DNA of 64,000 nucleotides, taken from positions 16,571 to 80,570 of the forward strand of contig JAVXHR010000008.1 in NCBI GenBank assembly GCA_036656795.1, in the 5' to 3' direction. The notes under the pieces were generated by a model that was not told where the DNA came from, made no database searches, and worked only from the letters and a program-made list of their open reading frames with translations. The DNA is from CAUPWF01 sp036656795 (GTDB lineage Bacteria > Bacillota > Clostridia > Lachnospirales > Lachnospiraceae). The translations under genes were made by a program, and so were the position numbers. This document shows positions 36,201-46,900 of this stretch, piece after piece; within the stretch, counting starts at the first letter, position 1; each line of letters starts with the position of its first letter.

Positions 36201-36953
36201 TTGAACCATAGGTCGCAAATCTGGTGGTATTACAGGAATCACTGTCATAATCATCCATTCCGGCTTATTTCCCGAACCACGAAATGCCTCCACAACTTCC
36301 AGACGTTTAACGATTCTTGCACGTTTTTGTCCGGTTGCGCCCTTTAATCCTGATTTTAATTCATCATACTCTTTATCTAAATCAATCGCACAAAGCAATT
36401 CTTGAATAGATTCCGCACCCATTCCCACACGGAAGCTGCTGCCCCATGTTTCTCTTGCCTCTTGATATTCTGGTTCTGATAACACTTGCTTATATTGTAA
36501 GTCTGTCTCTCCTTTATCAATAACGATATAAGATGCAAAATATAAGACTTTCTCCAATGTTCTTGGGGATAGATCAAGAATTAACCCCATGCGACTCGGA
36601 ATCCCTTTGAAATACCAGATATGTGATACCGGAGCTGCCAGATCAATATGACCCATACGTTCTCTTCGCACACTTGCTTTTGTTACTTCTACGCCGCATC
36701 GGTCACAGACTACCCCTTTATAACGGATTTTCTTATATTTTCCACAGTGACATTCCCAGTCTTTACTTGGCCCAAATATCTTTTCACAAAAAAGGCCGTC
36801 TTTTTCTGGTTTTAACGTTCTATAATTGATTGTTTCTGGCTTTGTAACTTCGCCTCTTGACCAATCTAAAATCTTTTCAGGTGATGCCAAGCCGATTTTA
36901 ATAGCATCAAAAGTCATTGGTTGGTAAGATGATTCATTACTTGTTGTTGTCAT
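33264..36953 (-). CDS. rpoC: RNA polymerase subunit beta'
   Basis: Catalytic subunit of RNA polymerase, 1,229 residues. The N-terminal zinc site has CHCGKYKKIRYKGVVCDRCG, the active-site Mg-binding loop is NADFDGDQMAVH, and the second zinc region shows CKSHVGVCAKCYG. The C-terminus ends in an acidic tail of about 40 residues. The start has GGGGAG upstream. It lies 14 bases after rpoB. The gene on its 3' side is the FeoB-associated protein rather than the L7Ae/rpsL genes common in Bacillota. Confidence 0.98.
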   Translation of the reverse strand: MTTTSNESSYQPMTFDAIKIGLASPEKILDWSRGEVTKPETINYRTLKPEKDGLFCEKIFGPSKDWECHCGKYKKIRYKGVVCDRCGVEVTKASVRRERMGHIDLAAPVSHIWYFKGIPSRMGLILDLSPRTLEKVLYFASYIVIDKGETDLQYKQVLSEPEYQEARETWGSSFRVGMGAESIQELLCAIDLDKEYDELKSGLKGATGQKRARIVKRLEVVEAFRGSGNKPEWMIMTVIPVIPPDLRPMVQLDGGRFATSDLNDLYRRIINRNNRLKRLLELGAPDIIVRNEKRMLQEAVDALIDNGRRGRPVTGPGNRALKSLSDMLKGKSGRFRQNLLGKRVDYSGRSVIVVGPELKIYQCGLPKEMAIELFKPFVMKELVGNGTAHNIKNAKKMVERLQPEVWDVLEDVIKEHPVMLNRAPTLHRLGIQAFEPILVEGKAIKLHPLVCTAYNADFDGDQMAVHLPLSVEAQAECRFLLLSPNNLLKPSDGGPVAVPSQDMVLGIYYLTQERQGVKGEGKYFKNLNEAILAYENDVITLHSAIKIRVTKTLMDGTEKTGMVSSTLGRFIFNEIIPQDLGFVDRSVEGNELLLEVDFHVGKKQAKQILEKVINTHGATRTAEVLDDIKATGYKYSTKAAMTVSISDMTVPPQKPELIAQAQDTVDKISVNYKRGLITEEERYKEVVETWKATDDVLTEALLSGLDKYNNIFMMADSGARGSDKQIKQLAGMRGLMADTSGRTIELPIKSNFREGLDVLEYFMSAHGARKGLSDTALRTADSGYLTRRLVDVSQDLIIREVDCTPVGEEIPGMYVKAFMDGNEEIEGLQERITGRYSCETIKDKKGNVLIKANHMITPRRAEAIMTTGVNAKKKPLTEIKIRTILSCKSHVGVCAKCYGSNMATGEPVQVGEAVGIIAAQSIGEPGTQLTMRTFHTGGVAGDDITQGLPRVEELFEARKPKGLAIITEFGGTAVINDTKKKREIIVTNEKTGESKAYLIPYGSRIKIQDGVELGAGDELTEGSVNPHDILKIKGVRAVQDYMIQEVQRVYRLQGVEINDKHIEVIVRQMLKKIRVEENGDAAFLPGAMIDNLDFIDINAKLEEEGKELATGEQVMLGITKASLATNSFLSAASFQETTKVLTEAAIKGKVDPLIGLKENVIIGKLIPAGTGMRKYRDVKLDTGVAMAEISESVKEPEDMKESVEETTTADMDITIEEIVETEEILEVTE

Positions 36954-36967
36954 ATAGGCACTCCCCT

Positions 36968-39900
36968 CTACTCTTCGTCTAACATTTCAACGATTTCCTC
37001 AGTTTCTGCTTCCTCTATTTCAACATCTACTAGTTCTTCGCCTGCAAATTCTTGTTGGCTAAACCCATGGGCACCGTCTGCTTCTTCTGTATTGAATTTC
37101 TTGTCACCTTCGATAATTGAATGAAGATCTGACTCGCCATAGTCAATTGTCTCTGTAATCTCTACTTCTGTCTGGTCTTCTCGTAACACTTTCACATCAA
37201 GTCCAAGAGATTGTAATTCTTTTAGCAGTACCTTAAAGGATTCTGGGATTCCCGGTTCTGGGATATTCTCTCCCTTGATAATTGCTTCATAGGTCTTCAC
37301 ACGTCCGATGACGTCATCTGACTTCACAGTCAATATCTCTTGTAATGTATAAGATGCACCGTAAGCTTCCAGTGCCCAAACTTCCATCTCTCCGAATCTT
37401 TGACCACCAAACTGTGCTTTTCCACCTAATGGTTGCTGAGTTACCAGAGAGTACGGACCCGTAGAACGTGCATGAATCTTATCATCAACTAGATGATGAA
37501 GTTTCAGATAATGCATGTGTCCTATAGTAACAGGGCTGTCAAAATATTCCCCACTTCTTCCATCTCTCAAACGCACTTTTCCATCTCTTGACAGTGGAAC
37601 ACCTTTCCACAATGCACGATGGTCCAGATTATCTTCCAGATATTGCATTACTTCCGGAAGTAGCTCTTGTTCATATTTACTTTGAAATTCTTCCCACTCA
37701 AGATTGACATAATCATCTGCCAAATCAAGAGTATCCATAATATCAATCTCATTAGCACCATCAAATACAGGGGTTGCAATATTAAATCCAAGTGCTTTTG
37801 CCGCAAGACTAAGATGTATCTCTAGTACCTGCCCAATATTCATACGAGACGGAACACCTAATGGATTCAATACAATATCAAGTGGACGACCATTTGGCAA
37901 GAATGGCATATCTTCTACCGGTAATACACGTGATACAACACCCTTATTACCATGACGGCCTGCCATCTTATCTCCAACAGATATCTTTCTCTTCTGCGCA
38001 ATATAGATACGAACCGCTTGATTTACTCCAGGCGATAATTCATCTCCGTTCTCCCTAGTGAATACTTTTGCATCTACAACAATTCCATATTCTCCATGAG
38101 GAACTTTCAAAGATGTATCTCGGACTTCTCTTGCCTTTTCTCCAAAGATTGCACGCAATAAACGTTCTTCCGCTGTTAATTCTGTCTCTCCTTTTGGAGT
38201 TACTTTTCCAACCAAGATATCTCCGGCACGCACTTCTGCGCCAATACGGATAATTCCACGATCATCAAGGTCTTTTAACGCCTCATCTCCAACTCCCGGA
38301 ATATCACGGGTAATCTCTTCAGGCCCTAATTTGGTATCACGAGCTTCTGCTTCATACTCTTCAATATGAATAGAAGTATAGACATCTTCTTGTACCAGAC
38401 GCTCACTTAATAAGACTGCATCTTCATAATTGTAACCTTCCCATGTCATAAAACCAATCAATGGGTTCTTACCAAGAGCCATCTCTCCATTTTCAGTAGA
38501 CGGACCGTCCGCAATGACCTGTCCTGCTGTTACATGTTCCCCTTTTACAACAATTGGTCTTTGATTGTAACAGTTGCTCTGGTTACTGCGTAAGAATTTA
38601 ATTAATTTATATGTTTTCTTTGTTCCATCTTCTCGCTTAATTATAATTTCTTTTGAGGTAGAACGTTCTACTATTCCGGCTTGTTCTGTAATGACACAAA
38701 CTCCTGAATCCACCGCTGCTTTTGTCTCCATACCAGTTCCTACAACAGGGGCTTCCGTCATTAACAGTGGTACTGCCTGACGTTGCATGTTAGAACCCAT
38801 GAGGGCACGGTTCGCATCATCATTTTCCAAGAATGGAATCAATGCTGTTGCTACAGAGAATACCATCTTTGGAGATACGTCCATATAATCAAATGCTTTT
38901 TTCTCATATTCCTGTGTCTCTTCACGATAACGTCCAGATACATTTTTGTGTACAAAATGTCCCTTATCGTCTAACGGTTCATTGGCTTGAGCCACATGGA
39001 AATTATCTTCTTCATCAGCCGTCATATAGACAACATCTTCGGTAACTACCGGATTCTCAGCATCTTTTTTATCAATCTTACGATATGGCGCTTCAATAAA
39101 ACCATACTCATTAATGCGAGCATAGGTTGCCAAAGAGTTAATTAATCCGATGTTTGGACCCTCGGGAGTTTCAATTGGACACATTCTTCCATAATGAGAA
39201 TAATGAACATCTCGCACTTCAAATCCCGCTCTATCTCTTGATAGACCTCCAGGCCCCAATGCTGATAAACGTCTCTTATGTGTTAATTCTCCAAGAGGAT
39301 TATTCTGATCCATGAACTGTGACAACTGGGAAGAACCAAAGAATTCTTTCACCGCCGCTGTAACTGGTTTAATGTTAATCAGCGATTGTGGAGAGATACC
39401 CTCTTGATCTTGGGTTGTCATTCTTTCACGAACCACTCGTTCCAATCTGGATAATCCGATTCTGTATTGATTCTGCAATAACTCACCAACCGCACGGATA
39501 CGTCGATTGCCCAAGTGATCTATATCATCTGCATTTCCAATTCCATATTCCAGATGGATATTGTAATTGATAGATGCCAAAATGTCTTCTTTTGTTACAT
39601 GCTTTGGAATCAATTCGCTTATATTCTTACGGATTGCTTCTTTTAATTCATCAATGTCTCCTGCTGTTTCTTCTAATAACGTAGCAAGCATCGGGTAATA
39701 CACTAACTCAGTAACACCCACATCAGCTCTTTCTATATCTACAATATCAGACAACTCTACCATCATATTCGATAATACTTTTACATTACGGTTCTCTTCT
39801 TGGCTTTGGTTTTCAATCCACACAAACGGAACAGCCGAGTTCTGTATCTTTTCCGCTATATCTCGTGTAATCTCAATCCCTTTTTTCGCAATGGTTTTTC

Positions 39901-40810
39901 CTGTCAATGGACTTTTTACATTTTCCGCTAATATGCGACCCGATATACGATTCTTAAGTGCTAACTTTTTATTGAATTTATAACGTCCAACTTTTGCTAA
40001 GTCATATCTTCTTGCATCAAAGAACATGCTTGTGATTAAACTTTCCGCACTGTCAATTGCAAGTGGCTCTCCCGGACGTATCTTTTTGTATAACTCTAAA
40101 AGACCTTCTTGATAGCTTTCGGCAACATCTTTGCCAAAACTTGCTAAGATCTTTGGTTCTTCACCGAATAATTCGAGAATCTCTGCATTTGTTCCTATTC
40201 CAAGTGCACGAATCAATACTGTAATCGGCACTTTTCTAGTTCTATCTACACGTACATAGAAAACGTCATTGGAGTCTGTCTCGTATTCCAACCATGCACC
40301 ACGGTTTGGAATCACGGTAGCAGAATATAATTCTTTACCAATCTTATCATGGGCAACTGAATAATAGATGCCTGGGGAACGCACCAACTGACTTACGATA
40401 ACACGTTCAGCACCATTAATCACAAAAGTGCCTGTCGCCGTCATAAGTGGCAGATCTCCCATAAAAATCTCATGTTCGTTAATCTCATCTGTCTCTTTGT
40501 TGTAAAGTCTGACCTTTACCTTTAACGGTGCTGCGTAAGTAGCGTCGCGATCTTTGCACTCTTCAATCGTGTACTTTACATCATCTTCGCATAATGTAAA
40601 ATCGACAAATTCCAGACTTAAGTGACCACTGTAATCAGCAATCGGTGAAATATCTGCAAATACTTCCTTTAATCCTTCTTTAAGAAACCATTGATAGGAT
40701 TCTTTTTGAACCTCGATTAAGTTTGGCATCTCCAATACTTCTTTTTGCCTAGAATAGCTCATACGCGAACTTTTTCCGTTAGTGATGGGACGAATTCTGT
40801 TTTTCTCCAT
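36968..40810 (-). CDS. rpoB: RNA polymerase subunit beta
   Basis: Catalytic subunit of RNA polymerase, 1,280 residues, including an acidic tail of about 50. The rifampicin-pocket segment SQLSQFMDQNNPLGELTHKR continues to RRLSALGPGGL and matches the sensitive form. The GDKMAGRHGNKGV segment of the active centre is present. GAGGAG precedes the ATG. rplL, normally upstream, is absent. Instead the giant surface-protein gene ends 177 bases away, and rpoB has its own promoter at 40954-40983. Confidence 0.98.
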   Translation of the reverse strand: MEKNRIRPITNGKSSRMSYSRQKEVLEMPNLIEVQKESYQWFLKEGLKEVFADISPIADYSGHLSLEFVDFTLCEDDVKYTIEECKDRDATYAAPLKVKVRLYNKETDEINEHEIFMGDLPLMTATGTFVINGAERVIVSQLVRSPGIYYSVAHDKIGKELYSATVIPNRGAWLEYETDSNDVFYVRVDRTRKVPITVLIRALGIGTNAEILELFGEEPKILASFGKDVAESYQEGLLELYKKIRPGEPLAIDSAESLITSMFFDARRYDLAKVGRYKFNKKLALKNRISGRILAENVKSPLTGKTIAKKGIEITRDIAEKIQNSAVPFVWIENQSQEENRNVKVLSNMMVELSDIVDIERADVGVTELVYYPMLATLLEETAGDIDELKEAIRKNISELIPKHVTKEDILASINYNIHLEYGIGNADDIDHLGNRRIRAVGELLQNQYRIGLSRLERVVRERMTTQDQEGISPQSLINIKPVTAAVKEFFGSSQLSQFMDQNNPLGELTHKRRLSALGPGGLSRDRAGFEVRDVHYSHYGRMCPIETPEGPNIGLINSLATYARINEYGFIEAPYRKIDKKDAENPVVTEDVVYMTADEEDNFHVAQANEPLDDKGHFVHKNVSGRYREETQEYEKKAFDYMDVSPKMVFSVATALIPFLENDDANRALMGSNMQRQAVPLLMTEAPVVGTGMETKAAVDSGVCVITEQAGIVERSTSKEIIIKREDGTKKTYKLIKFLRSNQSNCYNQRPIVVKGEHVTAGQVIADGPSTENGEMALGKNPLIGFMTWEGYNYEDAVLLSERLVQEDVYTSIHIEEYEAEARDTKLGPEEITRDIPGVGDEALKDLDDRGIIRIGAEVRAGDILVGKVTPKGETELTAEERLLRAIFGEKAREVRDTSLKVPHGEYGIVVDAKVFTRENGDELSPGVNQAVRIYIAQKRKISVGDKMAGRHGNKGVVSRVLPVEDMPFLPNGRPLDIVLNPLGVPSRMNIGQVLEIHLSLAAKALGFNIATPVFDGANEIDIMDTLDLADDYVNLEWEEFQSKYEQELLPEVMQYLEDNLDHRALWKGVPLSRDGKVRLRDGRSGEYFDSPVTIGHMHYLKLHHLVDDKIHARSTGPYSLVTQQPLGGKAQFGGQRFGEMEVWALEAYGASYTLQEILTVKSDDVIGRVKTYEAIIKGENIPEPGIPESFKVLLKELQSLGLDVKVLREDQTEVEITETIDYGESDLHSIIEGDKKFNTEEADGAHGFSQQEFAGEELVDVEIEEAETEEIVEMLDEE

Positions 40811-40862
40811 TGACGTTTCACTCCTCGTATATTTATTTTTTGGGGTTACGAATCAAGAAAAC

Positions 40863-40975
40863 CCGTGATTTCCTCAATATACAATGAAAGGGCTTTGTGT
40901 CGCCGTTTCATGTCACTTATTACGGCATACCACTCCATAATAGCGCACTGTTAACTATAACACAAAGCTCTTTCG
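40863..40975. promoter_or_regulatory. Widely spaced inverted repeat around the rpoB promoter
   Basis: GAAAGGGCTTTGTGT (about 40887-40901) and ACACAAAGCTCTTTC (about 40960-40974) are inverted copies with one mismatched pair. The right copy lies in the promoter spacer, the left one in the rpoB leader. It could be a two-site operator or a remnant of a readthrough terminator. Confidence 0.45.
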
Positions 40976-40983
40976 CTTGTCAA
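40954..40983 (-). promoter_or_regulatory. Promoter of rpoBC
   Basis: On the minus strand TTGACA (40983-40978), 18-base spacer, TATAGT (40959-40954). It starts 5 bases past the stop codon of the giant surface-protein gene, so rpoBC does not depend on that gene's transcription. Confidence 0.8.
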
Positions 40984-40987
40984 TCAC

Positions 40988-43900
40988 TTATTTTAGTTTC
41001 TTTTTCCTCTTTGTTAGGAAGAATGCAGCAACAATTCCCCCCGCACATAGCATTCCCATAAGACATGCCACTATATTCGTATCATCTCCCGTCCGTACAT
41101 TTTTATCGTTAGGCATTGATTTCCTATCTGTTGGAACCTCTGATAGCAGTAGATCAATCATCTCAATCTGTTGAACATAATCTTCTTTTGGTCCCACCTG
41201 CTTTGGCTCTATTGTAACAGTTATCGGATCTGCAACTGCATATCCCTGTGGTGCCCTTGTCTCTACCAATTGATATTGATCTCCTGTCTTTAATTTCAGA
41301 TTCTTACTATCTCCAGCAATTACATGTGGTGTTCCATCGCTGATCCATCTTGCAAGAACAATTCCTTTGGAATCACGAAGTTCAAGTTCAGCTCCACTCA
41401 AAGTAGCTCCACCGGTATCTTTTTTCGTAATGGCAATCTTGACCGCCGGTTCTTTCCATAGAATTTCACCATTTATGTTCTCCGCCGTTCCACCTCCTAG
41501 ATTATTATAGTCTTGTAAGATAGCATTGCCTTCTTCATCTGTTATAAACCCAATTCTGATCGGTTCTTCAGACACTTGGCTTCCACTTGAAGCCCGTAGC
41601 TCTCGTATCTCATACTTCACTCCACGCAAAACATTTGGAAAGGTTAATTTTCCCTCTTGATTGGTCGTTGCCTTTGCAATCAAGGTCCATTCCCCATCTG
41701 CTACTGCAGCTTTCGGTGCCACCATCTGTGATTCCATGACACTAGCTTTAGAACTGCCTATACGGAACATTCCCATGCCAGACCAAGCCATCTTGTCTCT
41801 CTGCTTCGGAAAACCATTGGTCTCTCGATATAATCCATATTCAGAATCCGGAAGAACCATACTCTCGTCATCTTTGGACACTTTTTTTACTACAATCGTA
41901 GCTCTTGGCACATCGTTGATCACATTGCTTTCATCCATCACTGCCCCATCTGGCATTCTGGTAAGTCCCTGGTAGTTCCCAGCCTTATCAATCACGGCTT
42001 GATATATCGTATTTGGCGCTTCAACGCACCCCACCGGTGCTTTTGTTTCTTTCATATAATAAGTGTCGGGTGGCAGGTTTTTAAATATAACTTGCCCACG
42101 TTCATCACTTACTCCGGTCATGGCTGTCGCCGGACTCCCCGTTACCACCGGATGCGTTCCACCAGCATCATAGAATAAAGCAAATACAGCCCCTTTGATT
42201 GGCTCCACGGTATCCTTTGACGGCACTCCTAAGGTTGAATCCGCACACCCCTCCATCACATTCTTTTGCTTTGTAAGAACAATGGTGCCACGTACATACC
42301 GATCTTCCATAACCAATACGTCCTGTCCATTTTTTTTCTCTACTTTCCCTTCACTATTGGTAATTATAATTTGATTGTCATCTTGCAAGGTAAACCGAAT
42401 TGGATTCGCCGTATGATACCCCGACGGAGTCTTGGTCTCTACCAACATATATGCACCACTTGGAAGATTCTTAATAGTCCCTTGATTGATTCCATCACTG
42501 GTCCACGTTCTTTTAGGATTCAATGATTCTCCATTTGCATCTTTAATTTCCAGTGTTGCTTCTGCTAATTTCCCGATATGTTCTCCTACTTCCGGATCCA
42601 CGCTAACCTTATCTAATGCAAACTCCGTCAATTGATTTGTAATACGAACAGTAACCTTATCTGCATCTATAGTCACGTTCCCCTGAGGTGTTGTACCTCC
42701 GCCTCCTGTAATCGTTAACGTTCCATCTGATGAAACTTGCATCTTAATCGGATTCTGTAGTCTTTGATATCCTTTGACTGTCCGCTCTTCTGTCAGCTGA
42801 TAAGTTTCCCCAACGATAAACTGTCCATCTAATGAATATGCGTCTTTGGTAGATTCCCATACTACCCCTTGCTTTGTAACATCATAATCGGAAAGTTTGT
42901 CCACATCTACAAACTTGCCTTGTAATAAAAACGTGGCACCGACAAGTGGTGTTGTTCCATCTTCAGAAGTCTTTATAAACCGCGCTTTAAATGGAATGTC
43001 TTTTACCCGCAATCCCCAAGTAGTTGCCTCTGCCACTGTGGAATCACTTATCTTGATAACCTTTCCATCTACATCTACTTCAAAGGTAAAGGTCTTTGTT
43101 AACATTTTATACCCATCTGGTGCTTTTGTTTCCTTAACTGTATATGTTTGACCAGATATTAGCTGTTCCGTCAAAGCATCTTTTTTGTTGGCATCTGTAA
43201 TGTGAATCTCTGTTGCTGTTATAGTCGCAAATGTTCCACTCACTGTAAACTCTGCACCTTTTAATATCTGATTGCTGTTATCCGTAATATCTGTCTTGTC
43301 AATTCGAACACCAATTGGTTTATCTGAAACAGTGATTGTGTTGTTTGCAACTGCCGTTCCTCCTATGGTAATCTCACCATCATTACCCATGGTAAATGTT
43401 ACCGGAGCGGCAATCTTATAACCTTCTGGTGCCTTGGTTTCTGTCAGAATATAGGTAGTTCCCCCTGTTAACAATCCAGAGAGTTTCCAGGTTGACACGT
43501 CCCCATCCAAGGTCTGTATTACTTTTCCACTGCTTTTCTCTGTAATGGTAAATGTTGCACCTGCTATCGGCACTCCTTTTTGATTGGTTTTATCTACTGT
43601 AATCACATTTTGTTGATTCTGAACTGCCGATGCTCCACTTAGCGCCTGATATGCAAGTTGAGTTCTATCAATCGTAAACGGATAGGATGTTGTAAGTAGC
43701 ACATATCCCGGTGCCGGCACTGTTTCGACCAGTACATAGTTTCCCCAGTCCAGATTCATTGCGTTAATGCGACCAGATGTATCTGTCACAAGCGGACTTC
43801 CAACACATATATCCCCATCTGTTTTTGTCTTGCTATTATCCATATCTTGATAAAGTTCAAAGGTAACCCCTGGTAATGGAACCATCGAGCCTCCCACTTG

Positions 43901-46900
43901 TACTCCCACTTTATCCACAGACATACTTCCCAATGTTCTGACATTCTCCAACCCTTTTGCTGTCATATGGGTATCCAAAATACTAATATTCTCAAAATGC
44001 CTATTGGTGGTAGATGCTGTGTTATATATCTCTAACGTTTGATGATCAGAATCCTCTGTAGTAGAAAAAATAACTTTAAATTCAGACTCTCCACAGGCAT
44101 CATATCCTTTCGGTGGTGTTGTTTCCGTTAGTTTATAAGTAGTCTTTTCATCTAAGTCCACCTGAATTATACCATCATTTCCCGATGTAATATTTGTTAG
44201 ATATGAATTCCACGTTGTTCCGCTATCTTTTGATTTCTCTAATTGGAATACAGCACCAGCAAGTGGTGCATGATCGGTGGCATCTAACTTCTGCATCTTA
44301 ATATGACTAAGGAACTTCTGATTAGTCATAGTGCAAGAAACCCTCTTATCTGCTGCAGGTTTTGTAACATCGAATCCAGTTGCATCTACGACAAATTGGA
44401 CCGGTGTTGTATCTAACACATGGGTTGTATCTGTTGCCGTTTCTAGGAAATAATAGTTTCCAATCGGAAGCCCCCCGCTCTTATAATGATTCGTATCATT
44501 CGCCAAATCTTCTGTCTTCCACACTCCGTCTATACCGGTCTGTAGATTCGATCCAATTAAGATATCCTCATTGGTTCCATCTACCAGATCCGGCACACTT
44601 CCCACCTGTTTATACAAGGAAAATACAATCCCTTGCAACTTCTGGGTTGGAGTGTCCTTCTCCTCTTTCGTAATCTGTACAGGACGATACACTTCAATAT
44701 CTCGCATGCAGATCTTGTTAGGCTCACTCCCTGTAGCCGCCGTCCAGTTACTATTGGTATCACTAGCCTTGCCTGCTGTAAATGCGCCACTTATCACTTG
44801 CAGCGCACCCGTTGCTGTTATCCGAAACACAATTGGATCAGCTGTCTGGTACCCCACCGGTGTCTTGGTCTCCGTAAGAGTATACTCCGTATCTACTTTA
44901 AAGCCTTGAATGGTCCAAGGTTGCAAATTACTTGATCCTCCCAATTCGTTATAACTCCAGATAGGAGTGGTTTGATTCGATTCTTTAATTTCTAATTCTA
45001 GATGATTTTCTGCCGTTCCATCTCCATGAACCGGTTCCTTATACTGATTAAGTTTCGTAAGAACTATCTTTGTTTTTTCATTTGTCATAGTTATCGCAAG
45101 CGGTTGGGCATCATTCCCCACCGTAATCTGCATTGGAGCTGCAGGCAACTGATATCCAACCGGAGCTTTTGTTTCCAGTATGTTATAATTTCCCGGCAAT
45201 AACTTCCATGGAGTCGTTGCATTCTGACGATATAAGTATGGAACGCCATCTGCATTATTCACATTATAGACTCCACCTGCATTATTCACGTTTGATAGCC
45301 TATAACTCCCCGTCACTCCATCTTCTTGCAAACTTGCAATGGCAACGTTTCCACTTTGAAGAGTGAACTGCGCTCCTGTCAATGCCGGTATAACAGTATC
45401 TTTGTCTTTCTTCGTCAAAGTAAGAGCAGAACGGATTCTTTCGTTGCTATATATGTCGGTTGGCTCAGCCCCCCCTTTTTTTACATACTCCACCTGTCCG
45501 GTGGTACCATCTGCCGCAACGGAAAAATACGCTGTTGCTTCATGACCTTGATTACTCTCATTAAACGCAAACGGAATACTGATTGCATTTGATTTGAATC
45601 CGGGCGCCGGCATTGTTTCCTTGATGACATAGTTTCCATAGACTAGATGGATTGATGTACCATTTTTACCATAGTCTCCATCGTTTGGAACCTCAAATTT
45701 TCCTTGTGCATTTGTTGTAATCTGGAATAATGGCGTATTCGGCTCATTTTCTTTATATACCGAGAATACGGCCCCTGAAACAGCTGCTTGTTTTTCATTA
45801 TCCACTTTTTTCAACTGAATATATCCATATCTTAATTTATTCTCCACCTGCGCCGTAGTACCACTATGCATAGATACTACCGGCCCATTTACCGAATCAT
45901 AAGTATACTTAACTGTTGTACCCTTAATTACAATATAAATATCCCGAACTGTGTGTTCTATTGGATCTGTAAACCCTGCATCTTCTATTAGTTTATATGT
46001 TCCATCGGGTAAATCAGAGACCGTATATTTTCCCGTCGTGGAGGTTACCGTTGGTTGTGGTTCATATTGTTTGTAAGTTGTCGTATCTGCAGGTGCAATG
46101 ACAACTCCCCAGTCACCTACGCTCCCACCATTTGCCGGACTCTTGCCACCATCTCCTAGTCGATAAAGGTGAAACAGAACCTGTGGCACCAATCCTCCGT
46201 CTTGGTTGTGTTTTTCGAACTGAATTGTAGTTAAATTCAGCGGATTCAGTACTTCTCCTGTTGCTGCGCCTGTTCCACTTGTGAGATTGTAAGTAAAAGC
46301 GGACTTATCCGCAGTAAGACCCGTGGCTAACTCTGCCTTAGATATGGAAATATCTGAAAGCAATGTATAGCCTGTTGGTGTTGATGTTTCTTTTAGAACA
46401 TAGGCTCCAAATGGGACATCTGTAAAGCTAATAATGCCATCTGTTCCCGTAGTTTTTTCTGCTACTTTTGTACCCGCTTTACTAGTAGGTGCAGACCATA
46501 GTTCAAATGTTACCCCTGAAAGTGGTGTTTTTACATTCACGGCATTTTGGTTCGTATATTTGGTAAAGGTAATGGTTCCCAATACCGGTGTGTTTTCAAT
46601 TATTGTCGGTGTTCCCAACGGGGTATTAGAAGCATCTACCTTGTCTGTAATCGTAAACTTCACTTGATTGGGCGGAACCCCCGCCCCTCCTGACGTAGCC
46701 TCTGATGTTACCACGACTTTATATGTCTTTGGTGTTATATCATACCCATCCACCGCCGTTTCCGTCAAACTATAACCCTCAGCAGCACTAATCTGGACAT
46801 CTTGAAATGTTACAACACCCTGTGCATCTGCAGTTGCCACTTTATCCGTAATCGTATCCCCATAAAGGTTTTTCCCACTTAACGTAAATTTCACACCCGA

